From NCBI GenBank assembly GCA_036735545.1, contig DAINOD010000009.1, forward strand, positions 1 through 64,000: 64,000 bases of DNA, written 5' to 3'. The stretch comes from Rubrimonas sp036735545. Its GTDB lineage: Bacteria > Pseudomonadota > Alphaproteobacteria > Rhodobacterales > Rhodobacteraceae. Position numbers and translations under genes: made by a program. Positions 7,750-16,135 of this stretch are shown here, in pieces; positions within the stretch are counted from its first letter, which is position 1; the number at the start of each line of letters is the position of its first letter. Under the pieces are notes generated by a model. It did no database searches. It saw only the letters and a list, made by a program, of their open reading frames with translations, and was not told the DNA's origin.

Positions 7750-8763
7750 TCAACGGGAGACGAGCAGCGGCGCGCGGCCGAGCGGCACGGGGCCGAGCCA
7801 CGCCGTGCCGCCCGAAAAGCTCAGCGTCGCCTCGATGGCGTCGCCGCCGGTGAGGCGTGCGAGAAATCCCAGCCCCTGCTCCACCAGCCGCGCAAGATCG
7901 GGGTCGAGCGCGCCGCCCGCCACGGCGGCCTCCAGCATCCGCCGCCAGTTGCGCGCGCGCACCGCTATGCGGCCGTCGGCGTAGCCGCGCGCGTCGGCGC
8001 GCAACTGCCCCGAGGCGGACAGCGCGAGTTCGCCCCACTGCGCCTCCAGCGCCTTCAGCGACAGCGCCGTGACCTGCGGCGGCGCCTGCTCCAGCGCGAA
8101 GCGGTCGAGCGGTCGGTCCAGCGCCACCTGCGCGTCGATGCGCGCGGTCTGGGCGCGGTCGGGCAACGTTCCGGTGGGGTCGAGCCGCAGTCGCAGAAAG
8201 GCGGGCGGCAGGATGTCCTCCAGCGCCAGGTAGACGTCGTAGCCGTTGGGCGGCGTCTGGCCCGCCTCCGCCCGCCGCACATGCGCCTCCAGGCGGCGCA
8301 CGCCCGCGCGCCAGCCGGCGTCGGCGTCGAGGCTCAGCGCCTCGCCCTCCACCGACACGCGCGACAGCGCCATCGACAGGCCGGGCACCAGCCGCGCCGA
8401 GCCGCGCAGGCTCTCCGACCGCACCCGCGCGCGCGCGCCGGGGAAGGCCAGCGTCTGCTCCGGGCCCAGCGCCACGATGGCGGCGTTGGGCTGCCAGGAC
8501 AGCATCAGGATGTCGAGGAACGGCGCCTCCCACGCCCAGCCGTTGGCGGGGTCGGCCAGGGCCAGCCCCTCCAGCCGCGTGTCGAAGCGGTTGGGAAAGC
8601 CCGCGGTCTCAAGCGACGCCACGTCGGCCTGCCAGCCCGCCGCGCGCCGCTCCGCCAGCCAGCCCTGCAGCGCCCGCTCATGCGCCGCGGCGCCGAGGAA
8701 CCACCATCCCGACCAGCCCGCCGCGGCCAGCGCCACCGCCGCGAAGAGGATGCGCCATTTCAC
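7750..8763 (-). CDS. DUF2125 domain protein, membrane-anchored
   Basis: A 337-residue protein starting MKWRILFAAVALAAAGWSGWWFLG, an N-terminal anchor or uncleaved signal that exports the rest to the periplasm. The body alternates short beta-strand patterns and contains the GWQADVASLETAGFPNRFD segment that marks DUF2125, a family common in Rhodobacterales with an AsmA-like repeat appearance. The function is unknown; a role in envelope lipid transport or assembly is only a guess from the fold pattern. It is divergent from chaC, with 52 bp between the two starts. Confidence 0.8.
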   Translation of the reverse strand: MKWRILFAAVALAAAGWSGWWFLGAAAHERALQGWLAERRAAGWQADVASLETAGFPNRFDTRLEGLALADPANGWAWEAPFLDILMLSWQPNAAIVALGPEQTLAFPGARARVRSESLRGSARLVPGLSMALSRVSVEGEALSLDADAGWRAGVRRLEAHVRRAEAGQTPPNGYDVYLALEDILPPAFLRLRLDPTGTLPDRAQTARIDAQVALDRPLDRFALEQAPPQVTALSLKALEAQWGELALSASGQLRADARGYADGRIAVRARNWRRMLEAAVAGGALDPDLARLVEQGLGFLARLTGGDAIEATLSFSGGTAWLGPVPLGRAPLLVSR

Positions 8764-8815
8764 GTCAGGTCTCCCCCCCTCGCGGGTCCGGTCGCGTCCG
8801 GGTATAGCTGCACGG

Positions 8816-9403
8816 ATGCAGGATGAGAACGGCGCCCGCCCCGAACATCCGCCCGGCCCGCCTCCGGACTGGGTGTTCGGCTACGGCTCTCTCATGTGGC
8901 GGCCCGGCTTCGACTGGACCGAGCGGCGGCGGGCGCGACTGATCGGCTGGCGGCGGAGCTTCTGCCTGCGCTCGATCCGCTATCGCGGCACCCCTGAGGC
9001 GCCCGGCCTCGTGCTGGGCCTCGACGCCGAGCCCGGCGCGGTGTGCGAGGGCGTCGCCTATCGACCCGCCGACCCCTTCGCGGCGCGCGACTACCTGCGC
9101 GAGCGCGAGCTTGTCACCTACGCCTATCGCGAGACGGCGCTGCCGCTCCTGCTCGACGACGGGACCGAGGCCGCCGCCTTGACCTACGTCATCGACCGGG
9201 CCCACGCCCAGTATGCCGGCGGGCTCTCCCGCGCCGAGCAGGCCGCGATCATCGCGCGCTGCGCGGGCCCGATGGGGCCGAACGCGGAATATCTCGCGAA
9301 CACCATGGAGCATCTGGCGGCGCTGGGCGTTAGAGACTCCGAGCTGGAGGCGTTGGACGCCGCCGTTCGGGCTGCGATCGTGGCGGAGGGGGAAGAGGCA
9401 TGA
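8816..9403 (+). CDS. chaC: ChaC-type gamma-glutamylcyclotransferase
   Basis: A 195-residue protein with the diagnostic WVFGYGSLMWRPGF substrate-binding loop at about 19-32. Further on are the SIRYRGTPEAPGLVLGL segment and RERELVTYAYRE, which carries the likely catalytic glutamate. ChaC enzymes cleave glutathione to 5-oxoproline and Cys-Gly in the cytosol. The frame is open far upstream, but the ATG at 8816 places the conserved domain correctly and everything earlier overlaps the opposite-strand DUF2125 gene. Its stop overlaps the next start as ATGA. Confidence 0.88.
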   Translation: MQDENGARPEHPPGPPPDWVFGYGSLMWRPGFDWTERRRARLIGWRRSFCLRSIRYRGTPEAPGLVLGLDAEPGAVCEGVAYRPADPFAARDYLRERELVTYAYRETALPLLLDDGTEAAALTYVIDRAHAQYAGGLSRAEQAAIIARCAGPMGPNAEYLANTMEHLAALGVRDSELEALDAAVRAAIVAEGEEA

Positions 9404-9903
9404 GACGCATCGGCTTGGCGATAGGCGGCGTCGCGGCCGCGGGCGCGGCGCTGTTTCTGAACTACTACCTGCCCTCGCGGGAGATCGTGCGCATCGTCGG
9501 CACCGAGGTGGTGCGCAACGAAGATCGCCGCGACCCCTCGGGCATTCCCGAGATTCGCGACATGCGCCTGATCAACGCCGTGGACGCGCGTGGCCGCGCC
9601 GTGGTGTTCCGAAACCAGGACACCGGCTGGGGCTGGCCGCCCTACTTCAAGTTCAACAGCGCCGATCTGTCGGCGCGGGCCGGCGATACGGTCTCCACCG
9701 AGGCGAGCCCGCGCTGGATGGTGGTGACCAGCTACGGCTGGCGCATCAACCTGCTGACGCGCTTTCCCAACGCGGTCGCGATCCGCCCGGCCGACAGCCA
9801 GGACGAGACGCTGATCCCGTGGTTCAACATCGTCTTTCTCGTGCTGCTGGCCGCGGCCGTGCTGACGGTGCGGCGGCGGATCATGCGGCTTTTCGGCGAC
9901 TGA
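9400..9903 (+). CDS. DUF1523 family membrane protein
   Basis: A 167-residue protein with an N-terminal membrane segment (about 5-24) and a C-terminal one (about 143-158) around a periplasmic domain. The segment REIVRIVGTEVVRN, with the following DTGWGWPPYFKFNSADL, is characteristic of DUF1523. The function is unknown. It starts inside the chaC stop codon (ATGA), so the two are translationally coupled. Its last 23 bp overlap the 3' end of the convergent FAD oxidoreductase gene. Confidence 0.8.
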   Translation: MRRIGLAIGGVAAAGAALFLNYYLPSREIVRIVGTEVVRNEDRRDPSGIPEIRDMRLINAVDARGRAVVFRNQDTGWGWPPYFKFNSADLSARAGDTVSTEASPRWMVVTSYGWRINLLTRFPNAVAIRPADSQDETLIPWFNIVFLVLLAAAVLTVRRRIMRLFGD

Positions 9904-11155
9904 AGCGGTCGAGACGGAACGGGCTGAGCTCGAGCCCCGGCCCGGCGTCAGCCGCCAGCGCCGCCGCCGCCCGCCCCGCGCCGGGGCCGAGCCCGAAGCC
10001 GTGGCCGGAGAACCCCGTCGCGACCACCAGCCCCGGCAGCGCGGCGACGCGGTCGATCACCGGCAACTCGTCGGGCATGACGTCGATCATGCCGCCCCAG
10101 GTCGCCGCCACCCTCTCGCCGCGCAGGGCGGGGTGCAGGTCGCGCGCGGCGTCGAGCACGCTGGCCAGCAGCGCGGTGTCAGGGGCCGGGTTCATGACGC
10201 GGATCGCCTCGAAGGGACTCTCGTCGTCGCCGGTCCAGTGCGCCCGGGCGAGCGGGCCGAAGAAGCCCGCGCCTGCGCGCAGCTTCAGGATGCCCCAGCG
10301 CCGGCGCAGCAGCGTCGCGAAGGCCGGCAGGTGGACGAAGGCGGCCGGGATCAGGTCGAACCGCGCCGCGCCCGCCCGCGCGATGGTGACGCCGCCGTCG
10401 CCGCGCGGCCGGATCGAGGCGCGCGCAGCGCTAAGCGGCCCCCGCGCCGCCGCCGCGCCGCCGACCGTGCGCAGGACCGAGGCGCGCACCCCGAGCTGCG
10501 GCAGGGGGACGCGGTGGTTCTCGAGAAAGCTGCGCGACCAGGCCCCGCCGGCCAGGATCGCGGCGTCGCAGGCGATGCGCCCGCGCTCGGTGACCACGCC
10601 GCGCACCCGCCCGCCCGCCATGTCGAGCACCCGCGCCGCGCAGCCCTCCAGCACCGCGACGCCCTTGCGCGCGGCCAGCCGCGCCATCGCGGGCACGGCG
10701 AGCCCCGGCTCCGCCATGCCGTCGGAGGGCGTGTGCATCGCGCCGGCGAAGCGGCGGTCGTCGCGACCCAGATGCGCGTCGGTCTCGGCGGCGGTCATCA
10801 GGCGGGTGTCCATCTGGTGCTCGCGGGCGTGGACCATGAAGGCCTCGAAGCCCGCCCGCTCGGCCTCGGTCTCGGCGAGGTAGGTGGCGCCGGTGCGCCG
10901 CCAGCCGGTGTCGAGGTCGAGTTGCGGCGCGATCCGGTCCCACTCGCGCATCGCGTCGAGCATCATCGGCAGCTCCGCCGGGTCGCGGCCCTGCGCGCGG
11001 ACATAGCCCCAGTTGCGGCTCGACTGCTCGGCCGCGACGCGCCCCTTCTCCACCAGCGCGACGCTGAGCCGCCGTTCAGCCAGCGCAAGCGCGGCGGTCA
11101 CGCCGACCACCCCGCCGCCGATCACGACGACGTCGACCTTCGAGGGCAGGTTCAT
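9881..11155 (-). CDS. DadA-like FAD-dependent amino-acid/amine oxidoreductase
   Basis: A 424-residue flavoenzyme of the D-amino-acid-oxidase (DAO) superfamily. The N-terminal dinucleotide fold is VVVIGGGVVGVTAALALAERRLSVALVEKG, and SSRNWGYVR follows as the FAD-contacting arginine segment. A C-terminal GLVVATGFSGHGFGLGPGAGRAAAAL motif closes the flavin site. It probably oxidises an amino or imino acid such as a sarcosine- or D-amino-acid-like substrate, which cannot be narrowed further. The ATG at 11155 overlaps the SDR stop as ATGA, making it the third gene of a KpsS-like/SDR/FAD operon. Its 3' end overlaps the DUF1523 gene on the other strand. Confidence 0.82.
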   Translation of the reverse strand: MNLPSKVDVVVIGGGVVGVTAALALAERRLSVALVEKGRVAAEQSSRNWGYVRAQGRDPAELPMMLDAMREWDRIAPQLDLDTGWRRTGATYLAETEAERAGFEAFMVHAREHQMDTRLMTAAETDAHLGRDDRRFAGAMHTPSDGMAEPGLAVPAMARLAARKGVAVLEGCAARVLDMAGGRVRGVVTERGRIACDAAILAGGAWSRSFLENHRVPLPQLGVRASVLRTVGGAAAARGPLSAARASIRPRGDGGVTIARAGAARFDLIPAAFVHLPAFATLLRRRWGILKLRAGAGFFGPLARAHWTGDDESPFEAIRVMNPAPDTALLASVLDAARDLHPALRGERVAATWGGMIDVMPDELPVIDRVAALPGLVVATGFSGHGFGLGPGAGRAAAALAADAGPGLELSPFRLDRFSRRKAA

Positions 11156-11928
11156 GGGCGTTCCTCCGGTTCGATCTCGGCGCGAAAGCCCCGCGCCGCC
11201 CAGTCGCCCAGCCGCGGCGGCAGCCGGCCGTCGAGCCACACGAGCAGGGCCAGAGGCCAGGGGAAGGTGATCAGCGACGCGCCGGCGGCGAGGCGGCGCG
11301 CGATCAGGTCCGCCGCGCGGTCGGCGTCCATCTCGAAGGGCTTGAAGCCGCGGTGGCGCGCCGACATCGCCGTGGTCACGAAGCCGGGCGAGACCACCGT
11401 CACCCCCACCCCCAGCGGCCCCAGCCAGCCGCGCAGCGCCTGCCCGTAGGCGCGCACCGCGGCCTTGGAGGCGCTGTAGGACGGCATGTCGGCCAGGGGC
11501 CTCAGCGCGGCGAGCGAGCCCATCAGCGCCACCCGCCCCCGCCCCCGGGCGATCAGCGCGGGCAGCAGCGGCTCCACCGTGTTGAGCATCCCGACATAGT
11601 TGATCTCCCAGACCCGGCGCGCGTCCTCGGGCCGCTCGGGCGCGCGGCCGGGCCGCAGGCCCGCCGAGACGCCGGCGTTGGCGATCACCAAGTCCACCGG
11701 TCCGGCCGCGTCGAAGGCGGTCAGCGCCGCCTCCATGCCCGCCCTGTCGGTCACGTCGAGAGCGGCCGTCTCGACCGCCGCCCCCCGCGCGCGCGCCGCG
11801 ACGGCGACGGCCTCCAGCCGCTCCGCGTCGCGCCCGGTCAGCAGCAGCGCGACGCCCGGCGCGGCGAGGCGCAGCGCCAGCGCGCGGCCGAGGCCCGCCG
11901 AAGCGCCGGTGATCGCCACGCGGCTCAT
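11152..11928 (-). CDS. Short-chain dehydrogenase/reductase
   Basis: A 258-residue classical SDR. The cofactor motif TGASAGLG is at residues 7-14, NAG near 90, and the catalytic YSASKAA (YxxxK) near 155. A C-terminal extension contains a hydrophobic segment (about 225-240, LITFPWPLALLVWL), so it may sit at the membrane. Such C-terminal tails occur in SDRs acting on lipids or polyprenyl sugars, which would fit the neighbouring capsule-type glycosyltransferase, but the substrate is unknown. It overlaps the KpsS-like gene before it and the FAD gene after it by 4 bp each (ATGA). Confidence 0.85.
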   Translation of the reverse strand: MSRVAITGASAGLGRALALRLAAPGVALLLTGRDAERLEAVAVAARARGAAVETAALDVTDRAGMEAALTAFDAAGPVDLVIANAGVSAGLRPGRAPERPEDARRVWEINYVGMLNTVEPLLPALIARGRGRVALMGSLAALRPLADMPSYSASKAAVRAYGQALRGWLGPLGVGVTVVSPGFVTTAMSARHRGFKPFEMDADRAADLIARRLAAGASLITFPWPLALLVWLDGRLPPRLGDWAARGFRAEIEPEERP

Positions 11929-13118
11929 GCGGCGGCGGCCACCGGGCGGCGGCGCAGGATCAGGTCGGCGACCCCCGCCGCCCCCGGCCCCATGCCCTCG
12001 CCGTCGAAGGCGCCGGGCGTCTGGATCTCGGCGGCGATCTGGCGGACGAAGGCGGCGACGCGGGAAGGATCGGGGCGCGGCGGCGCCGCCCAGAAGGCGT
12101 CGAGCGGCCCGCGCCAGGCCAGCCCCTCCCACACCGCGGGCCCCATCGCCGCCACCGGCACGCCCGCGCGCAGGGCGCCCAGTCCCAGCGTCGAGTTCAC
12201 CGCGACCACGCCGGCGAGCCGCCCGAACAGCGCCTCGGCCGATCCGCCGTCGAGAAAGACCGCGCGCGGATGGGCAGCCAGCCGCGCCCAGGGCGCGAGC
12301 CCGGGGTCGAGGGGATGGGGCTTGACCACGAGCAGCGCGTCGGCCGGCGCGGCGCGGTCGAAGGAGGCCAGCGCCTGCGCCAGCGCGGCGCGCATGCCCG
12401 CGGGATAGCGGTCGCGGATCTGGAAGTCGGTCTCGAGCTGCAGCGCGAACAGGAACACCGGCCCGCGCGCTGCGGCGATGCGCGCCAGCGCCTCCGCGCG
12501 CTCCCGGCGCCGGAGCGGCCAGCGCGCCGCCTTGCCCGCCCAGCCGAGCCACTCGCGCGCGGGATGGACAAGCTCGTGGCTGCGATAATGGGGATAGGAC
12601 AACGGCCCGGCGATCAGATTGGCGAGATGCCAGCCCGTGTCCATCGCCGCGAAGGCCGCGAAGCCCCCGCGATAGCGCGGCGAGGGCGGATCGGCTTCGG
12701 CGTCGGTCTCGGTCTCGGTCTCGGTCTCGGGCGCCGGGCCGCGCGGGCGCCAGGCCCCCAGGGCGTCGGGCTCGACGGTCAGGAAACCCGGGCGCAGCCA
12801 ACCCTGCTCGACCACATGGACCAGCGCGCCGGCCGCGCGCGCCGCGGCGAAGCCCTCCGCATGCATCCAGCGCCCGTCGCCGAGGCCCACGACGTCGGTC
12901 GCCCCGGTCCCGGCCAGCGCGCGCGCGAGAAAGCCGGGCCATTCGGCGCGCGTCCCCCGGAAGCGCAAGGCCGGCCGGCCGCGCCAGAACAGCGCGTCGC
13001 CGGGACAGAACAGCACCCGGCTCACGCCCGCGCCCCGCGCCGCCACCGCGTCGGCCAGCCGTGCGAAGAACGGCGAGCGGGGGCCCTGCAGCAGCATGAC
13101 ATGGCGGCGCGCGGTCAT
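11925..13118 (-). CDS. KpsS-like capsule polysaccharide glycosyltransferase (paralogue A)
   Basis: A 397-residue protein of the Capsule_synth (KpsS/KpsC) family. The characteristic motifs are LLQGPRSPFF at the N-terminus, PGDALFW near 48, EQGWLRPGFLT near 115, KPHPLDPG near 265 and VNSTLGLGALRAG near 315. KpsS-type enzymes are beta-Kdo transferases that build the linker on which group 2 capsules are assembled. Residues around 140-152 are an odd (Glu-Thr)4 run encoded by a hexanucleotide repeat. The start at 13118 has GGGGA upstream. It is divergent from paralogue B with 115 bp between the starts, and it heads the operon with the SDR and FAD genes. No other capsule export genes are in the window. 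Confidence 0.83.
   Translation of the reverse strand: MTARRHVMLLQGPRSPFFARLADAVAARGAGVSRVLFCPGDALFWRGRPALRFRGTRAEWPGFLARALAGTGATDVVGLGDGRWMHAEGFAAARAAGALVHVVEQGWLRPGFLTVEPDALGAWRPRGPAPETETETETDAEADPPSPRYRGGFAAFAAMDTGWHLANLIAGPLSYPHYRSHELVHPAREWLGWAGKAARWPLRRRERAEALARIAAARGPVFLFALQLETDFQIRDRYPAGMRAALAQALASFDRAAPADALLVVKPHPLDPGLAPWARLAAHPRAVFLDGGSAEALFGRLAGVVAVNSTLGLGALRAGVPVAAMGPAVWEGLAWRGPLDAFWAAPPRPDPSRVAAFVRQIAAEIQTPGAFDGEGMGPGAAGVADLILRRRPVAAAA
12705..12728. repeat. Hexanucleotide repeat (GGTCTC)4 inside a coding region
   Basis: Four perfect tandem copies of GGTCTC (GAGACC on the coding strand) encode Glu-Thr-Glu-Thr-Glu-Thr-Glu-Thr in KpsS-like paralogue A. Copy-number change would stay in frame and alter only linker length. 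Paralogue B has no such run at the equivalent place. Confidence 0.9.
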
Positions 13119-13176
13119 GGGTCCCCGCTTACAGCGACCCCCGCGCAACGCCAAGCGCCGCTCGCGCGCCGCTGCG

Positions 13177-13206
13177 TTGACAGCGCCCCGACCCTCCCCC
13201 TAGAGC
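13177..13206 (+). promoter_or_regulatory. Possible promoter for KpsS-like paralogue B
   Basis: A perfect -35 TTGACA at 13177-13182 and a partial -10 TAGAGC at 13201-13206, 18 bp apart, in the 115-bp divergent gap and 28 bp before the GTG start at 13234. Confidence 0.4.
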
Positions 13207-13233
13207 GGCTCACCGCCAGCCGAGGGCCCCTCC

Positions 13234-14523
13234 GTGCCGCCGCCAGACCGCACCGTGCTGTTCCTCCAGGGGCCGCCGTCCACCTACTGGGCCGAACTCG
13301 GCGACGCGCTGGCCGCGCGCGGGGCGCGGGTGCTGCGGGTCAACCTCAACGCCGCCGACGCGCTGTTCTGGCGCCGACCGGGCGCGCTGAACTACCGCGG
13401 CTCCCTGCGCGGCTGGGGGCGCTGGCTCGCCGGGCTGATGCGGGCGGAGGGCGTGACGGACCTGCTCTACTACGCCGACCGCCTGCCCTATCACCGCATC
13501 GCGCTCAAGCGCGCGCGCAGCCTAGGGGTGGACGCGCATGCGGTCGAGTTCGGCTATCTGCGCCCCGACTGGCTGACGCTGGAGCGCGAGGGGATGGGCG
13601 CCTTCTCCCACTTCCCCGACGATCCGGCGCTCTGGGCGGCGGACGCGCCGGCGCCCGACATGGCGCCCCGCTACCCCCACGGCTTCGGCGACGAGGCGCG
13701 GGCGGAGGTGATCTACAACCTCGCCGCAAGCTTCGGCCGGCCGTTCTTTCCGCGCTATGTCGCAGACAAGTACTACTGGCCGCTGTTCGACTATCTGGTC
13801 TGGCTGCCGAAGTTCCTCCGCGCCGGGCGCGACCGGCGGCGGGCCGGCGAGATCGTCGCCGACTGCCTGCGCGGCGTCTTTCCGTATGCGCTGGTCGCGC
13901 TGCAGATGCAGAGCGACTACCAGATGCGCGCCTGCTCGGCGTTCCGCCACCAGCGCGACATGATGTCGATGGTCGCCCGCAGCTTCGCCGCCCACGCGCC
14001 GCGCGACATGCAACTCGTCTTCAAGGTCCACCCGCTGGACAACGGCTGGGAGCGTTGGGGCGCGCATGCCCGGCGCCTGGCGGCGGCGCACGGGCTCGAG
14101 GGGCGGGTGCGGGTGCTGAACGGGGGCGACCTCGGCGCGCTGATCGCCGCCGCGCACGGGGTGGTCGCGATCAATTCGACGGTGGGGGTCCATGCCCTGC
14201 GAGCGGGCCGGCCGACGATCGCGCTGGGGGCGGCGGTCTACGAGGCGCCGGGGCTCACGCATCGCGGCGGGCTCGACACGTTCTGGACCGCGCCGAAGGC
14301 GCCGGACCGCGCCGCCGTGGACGCCTTCGTCGCCACGCTCGCCGACCGCTTCCAGGTGAAGGGATCGTTCTATAACCCCGAGGGACGGCGCGCGGCGGCC
14401 GCGACGATGGCCGAGCGGATCATGACCGGGCGCGTCGGGCCGGGGCCCGGGCGTCTTGGCGCGCCGCCGCGGGCGGCGGCGCTGGCGGCGGCGCGGCGCA
14501 GGATGCGGGAGGAGGCGCGATGA
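13234..14523 (+). CDS. KpsS-like capsule polysaccharide glycosyltransferase (paralogue B)
   Basis: A 429-residue paralogue of the divergent gene at 11925-13118. It repeats each family motif in order: LFLQGPPSTYW, NAADALFW, EFGYLRPDWLTLE, KVHPLDNGWERW and INSTVGVHALRAG. It should also be a KpsS-type (beta-Kdo-transferase fold) enzyme acting at the cytoplasmic face in capsule linker or related polysaccharide synthesis. The start is GTG at 13234, with GAGGG upstream. A basic, alanine-rich tail of about 30 residues follows the domain. Its stop overlaps the clpS start as ATGA, an unexpected coupling of a surface-polysaccharide gene with a proteolysis adaptor. Confidence 0.85.
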   Translation: MPPPDRTVLFLQGPPSTYWAELGDALAARGARVLRVNLNAADALFWRRPGALNYRGSLRGWGRWLAGLMRAEGVTDLLYYADRLPYHRIALKRARSLGVDAHAVEFGYLRPDWLTLEREGMGAFSHFPDDPALWAADAPAPDMAPRYPHGFGDEARAEVIYNLAASFGRPFFPRYVADKYYWPLFDYLVWLPKFLRAGRDRRRAGEIVADCLRGVFPYALVALQMQSDYQMRACSAFRHQRDMMSMVARSFAAHAPRDMQLVFKVHPLDNGWERWGAHARRLAAAHGLEGRVRVLNGGDLGALIAAAHGVVAINSTVGVHALRAGRPTIALGAAVYEAPGLTHRGGLDTFWTAPKAPDRAAVDAFVATLADRFQVKGSFYNPEGRRAAAATMAERIMTGRVGPGPGRLGAPPRAAALAAARRRMREEAR

Positions 14524-14825
14524 GCGACGTCGAGACCATCCGCCGGCCGAAGGCGAAAACGCTGGTCGAGCGGCCGAAGCTCTACAAGGTGATCCTTCTC
14601 AACGACGACTACACCCCGCGCCCCTTCGTGGTGCAGGTGCTGAAGGCGGTGTTCCGCATCGGCGCCGATCAGGCGCATGGCATCATGCTGACCGCCCACC
14701 GCAAGGGCGCCTGCGTGGTGGCAGTCTTCACGCGCGAGGTGGCGGAGACGAAGGCGACGCTGGGCACCGAGGCAGGCCGGCGCGCTGGCTATCCGCTGAC
14801 CTTCACGACGGAGCCGGAGGAATAG
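14520..14825 (+). CDS. clpS: ATP-dependent Clp protease adaptor ClpS
   Basis: A 101-residue ClpS. After a short flexible N-terminus it has KVILLNDDYTPRPFVVQVL, the N-end-rule binding pocket, then a helix with HGIMLTAHRKG and VAVFTREVAETK. The protein delivers substrates with bulky N-terminal residues to ClpAP and blocks SsrA substrates. A strong GGGAGGAGG precedes the ATG. clpA, often the neighbour, is not in the window. It is coupled by ATGA overlap to the KpsS-like gene. Its last 37 bp overlap the 3' end of the opposite-strand secreted-protein gene. Confidence 0.95.
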   Translation: MSDVETIRRPKAKTLVERPKLYKVILLNDDYTPRPFVVQVLKAVFRIGADQAHGIMLTAHRKGACVVAVFTREVAETKATLGTEAGRRAGYPLTFTTEPEE

Positions 14826-15160
14826 GTCGCGCGAAGCCGGTCGCGCCCCGACGGGTGCGCCCTGGCCAGAGCGGCGGCGAGACGCGACAGACGCGCGCAG
14901 TCGCCAGAGCGCGCGGACCGGTCGAGCGTCACGGCGCCATCGGCGCCGACCTCGCGGTATCGCGCGCCGTCGAGCGCAAGAAGGCGCCCGTCAGCCAGCG
15001 CCACCGTCAGCCGTTCCGCGGCGAAGTCGGGCGAAACTTCTGCGGCGCAGCCGCGCGGGCTCGACGTGGCGGCGGACGCGCCGTCATGGAGCGCGAGACC
15101 CGCCCCCGTGGCCATCGCGGCGCCGAGAAACGCAGACGCAAGAACTCGCTGCGCGGTCAT
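14789..15160 (-). CDS. Small secreted protein of unknown function
   Basis: A 123-residue protein that I do not recognise. Residues 1-30 look like a signal peptide (MTAQRVLASAFLGAAMATGAG, cut after ASA around 30), and the mature part has two cysteines (in RGCAAEVSP and GDCARLSR) that could form a disulfide. The gene is supported by an excellent GGGGAGGA ribosome-binding site 6 bp before the ATG and by a perfect EcfG-type promoter 37 bp further up. The longer open frame upstream is only the shadow of the HAD gene. It overlaps clpS by 37 bp, tail to tail. It is likely a stress-induced periplasmic protein. Confidence 0.7.
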   Translation of the reverse strand: MTAQRVLASAFLGAAMATGAGLALHDGASAATSSPRGCAAEVSPDFAAERLTVALADGRLLALDGARYREVGADGAVTLDRSARSGDCARLSRLAAALARAHPSGRDRLRATYSSGSVVKVSG

Positions 15161-15197
15161 GTCGTTCCTCCCCACGCCCAACATCGTCGCGACGGGA

Positions 15198-15222
15198 AAC
15201 GCCCGCGCCGCGAGCCTGTTCC
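15198..15222 (-). promoter_or_regulatory. EcfG-type general stress promoter (GGAAC-N16-CGTT)
   Basis: Read on the minus strand, GGAAC (15222-15218), a 16-bp spacer and CGTT (15201-15198) match the EcfG consensus exactly. It lies in the divergent gap, 37 bp from the ATG of the small secreted-protein gene. Confidence 0.65.
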
Positions 15223-15283
15223 ACCCTCGACGCGGATTGCGTCCCGCGTTAGGCCTCGCCGCGGCGAAAAGGGGAGTGGGCGC

Positions 15284-16135
15284 GTGACCCGGATCATCGA
15301 CAGCCTCGCGGAGATCGCGGCGGACTACGACGCGTTGTTCTGCGACCTGTGGGGCTGCTACCACAACGGCGTCACGCCCTACGCCGCCGCCGTGACGGCG
15401 CTGCGGGGCTTCCGCGCCCGGGGCGGCGCCGTGGTGCTGATGACCAACGCGCCGCGCGCCAACCGCTTCGTGCTGCGCCACCTCGACCGCATGGGCGCGC
15501 CGGCCGACAGTTGGGACGCCGTGGTCTCCTCGGGCGACGCGGCGCTGGCCGAACTGGCTTCGGGGCGCTGGGGCCGCCGGGTGGAATATGTCGGCCCGCC
15601 CAACGATCTGAGCTTCTTCGAGGGGCTGGACGTGGCGCTGACCGGTCCCGACGAAGCCGAGGCGGTGGTCTGCATCGGGCTGGAGGACGACAGCCGCGAG
15701 ACGCCCGACGACTACGCGGGGCGCATCGCGGGCTGGGCGGCGCGGGGCCTGCCGATGCTCTGCGCCAACCCAGACATCGTGGTTGACCGCGGCCACGAGC
15801 GCCTCTGGTGCGCCGGCGCCATCGCCGAGGCCTATCGCGCCGCGGGCGGGACCGTCGCCTATCCCGGCAAGCCGCATCCGCCGATCTACGCGCTGGGGAG
15901 AGAGTTGCTGGCGGGCATGGGGCGCACGGCGCCGCGCATCCTGGCGGTGGGCGACGGCATCGCGACCGACGTGCTGGGCGGCGCGCAGGCGGGGGTGGAC
16001 ACGCTGTTCGTGACCGGTGGGCTGGCGGCCGAGGCGGTCTCCGACGACCCCGACCGCCCCGACCCCGCCCGGCTGGCCCGCTGGCTGGAGAGCGCGCCGG
16101 CGCAGCCGACCTACGCCATCGGCCGCCTGCGCTGA
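15284..16135 (+). CDS. TIGR01459-type HAD superfamily hydrolase
   Basis: A 283-residue HAD hydrolase of the NagD/CECR5-like subfamily known as TIGR01459, common in Alphaproteobacteria. Motif I is FCDLWGCYHNG (about residues 15-25), motif II LMTNAPR near 54, and the closing motif AVGDGIATDVLGGAQAGVDTLFVTGG near 225-250 carries the metal-binding aspartates. It probably dephosphorylates a small phospho-compound; the substrate is unknown. The GTG start at 15284 is preceded by AAGGGGAG. It is divergent from the small secreted-protein gene and convergent with the NicO gene. Confidence 0.88.
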   Translation: MTRIIDSLAEIAADYDALFCDLWGCYHNGVTPYAAAVTALRGFRARGGAVVLMTNAPRANRFVLRHLDRMGAPADSWDAVVSSGDAALAELASGRWGRRVEYVGPPNDLSFFEGLDVALTGPDEAEAVVCIGLEDDSRETPDDYAGRIAGWAARGLPMLCANPDIVVDRGHERLWCAGAIAEAYRAAGGTVAYPGKPHPPIYALGRELLAGMGRTAPRILAVGDGIATDVLGGAQAGVDTLFVTGGLAAEAVSDDPDRPDPARLARWLESAPAQPTYAIGRLR

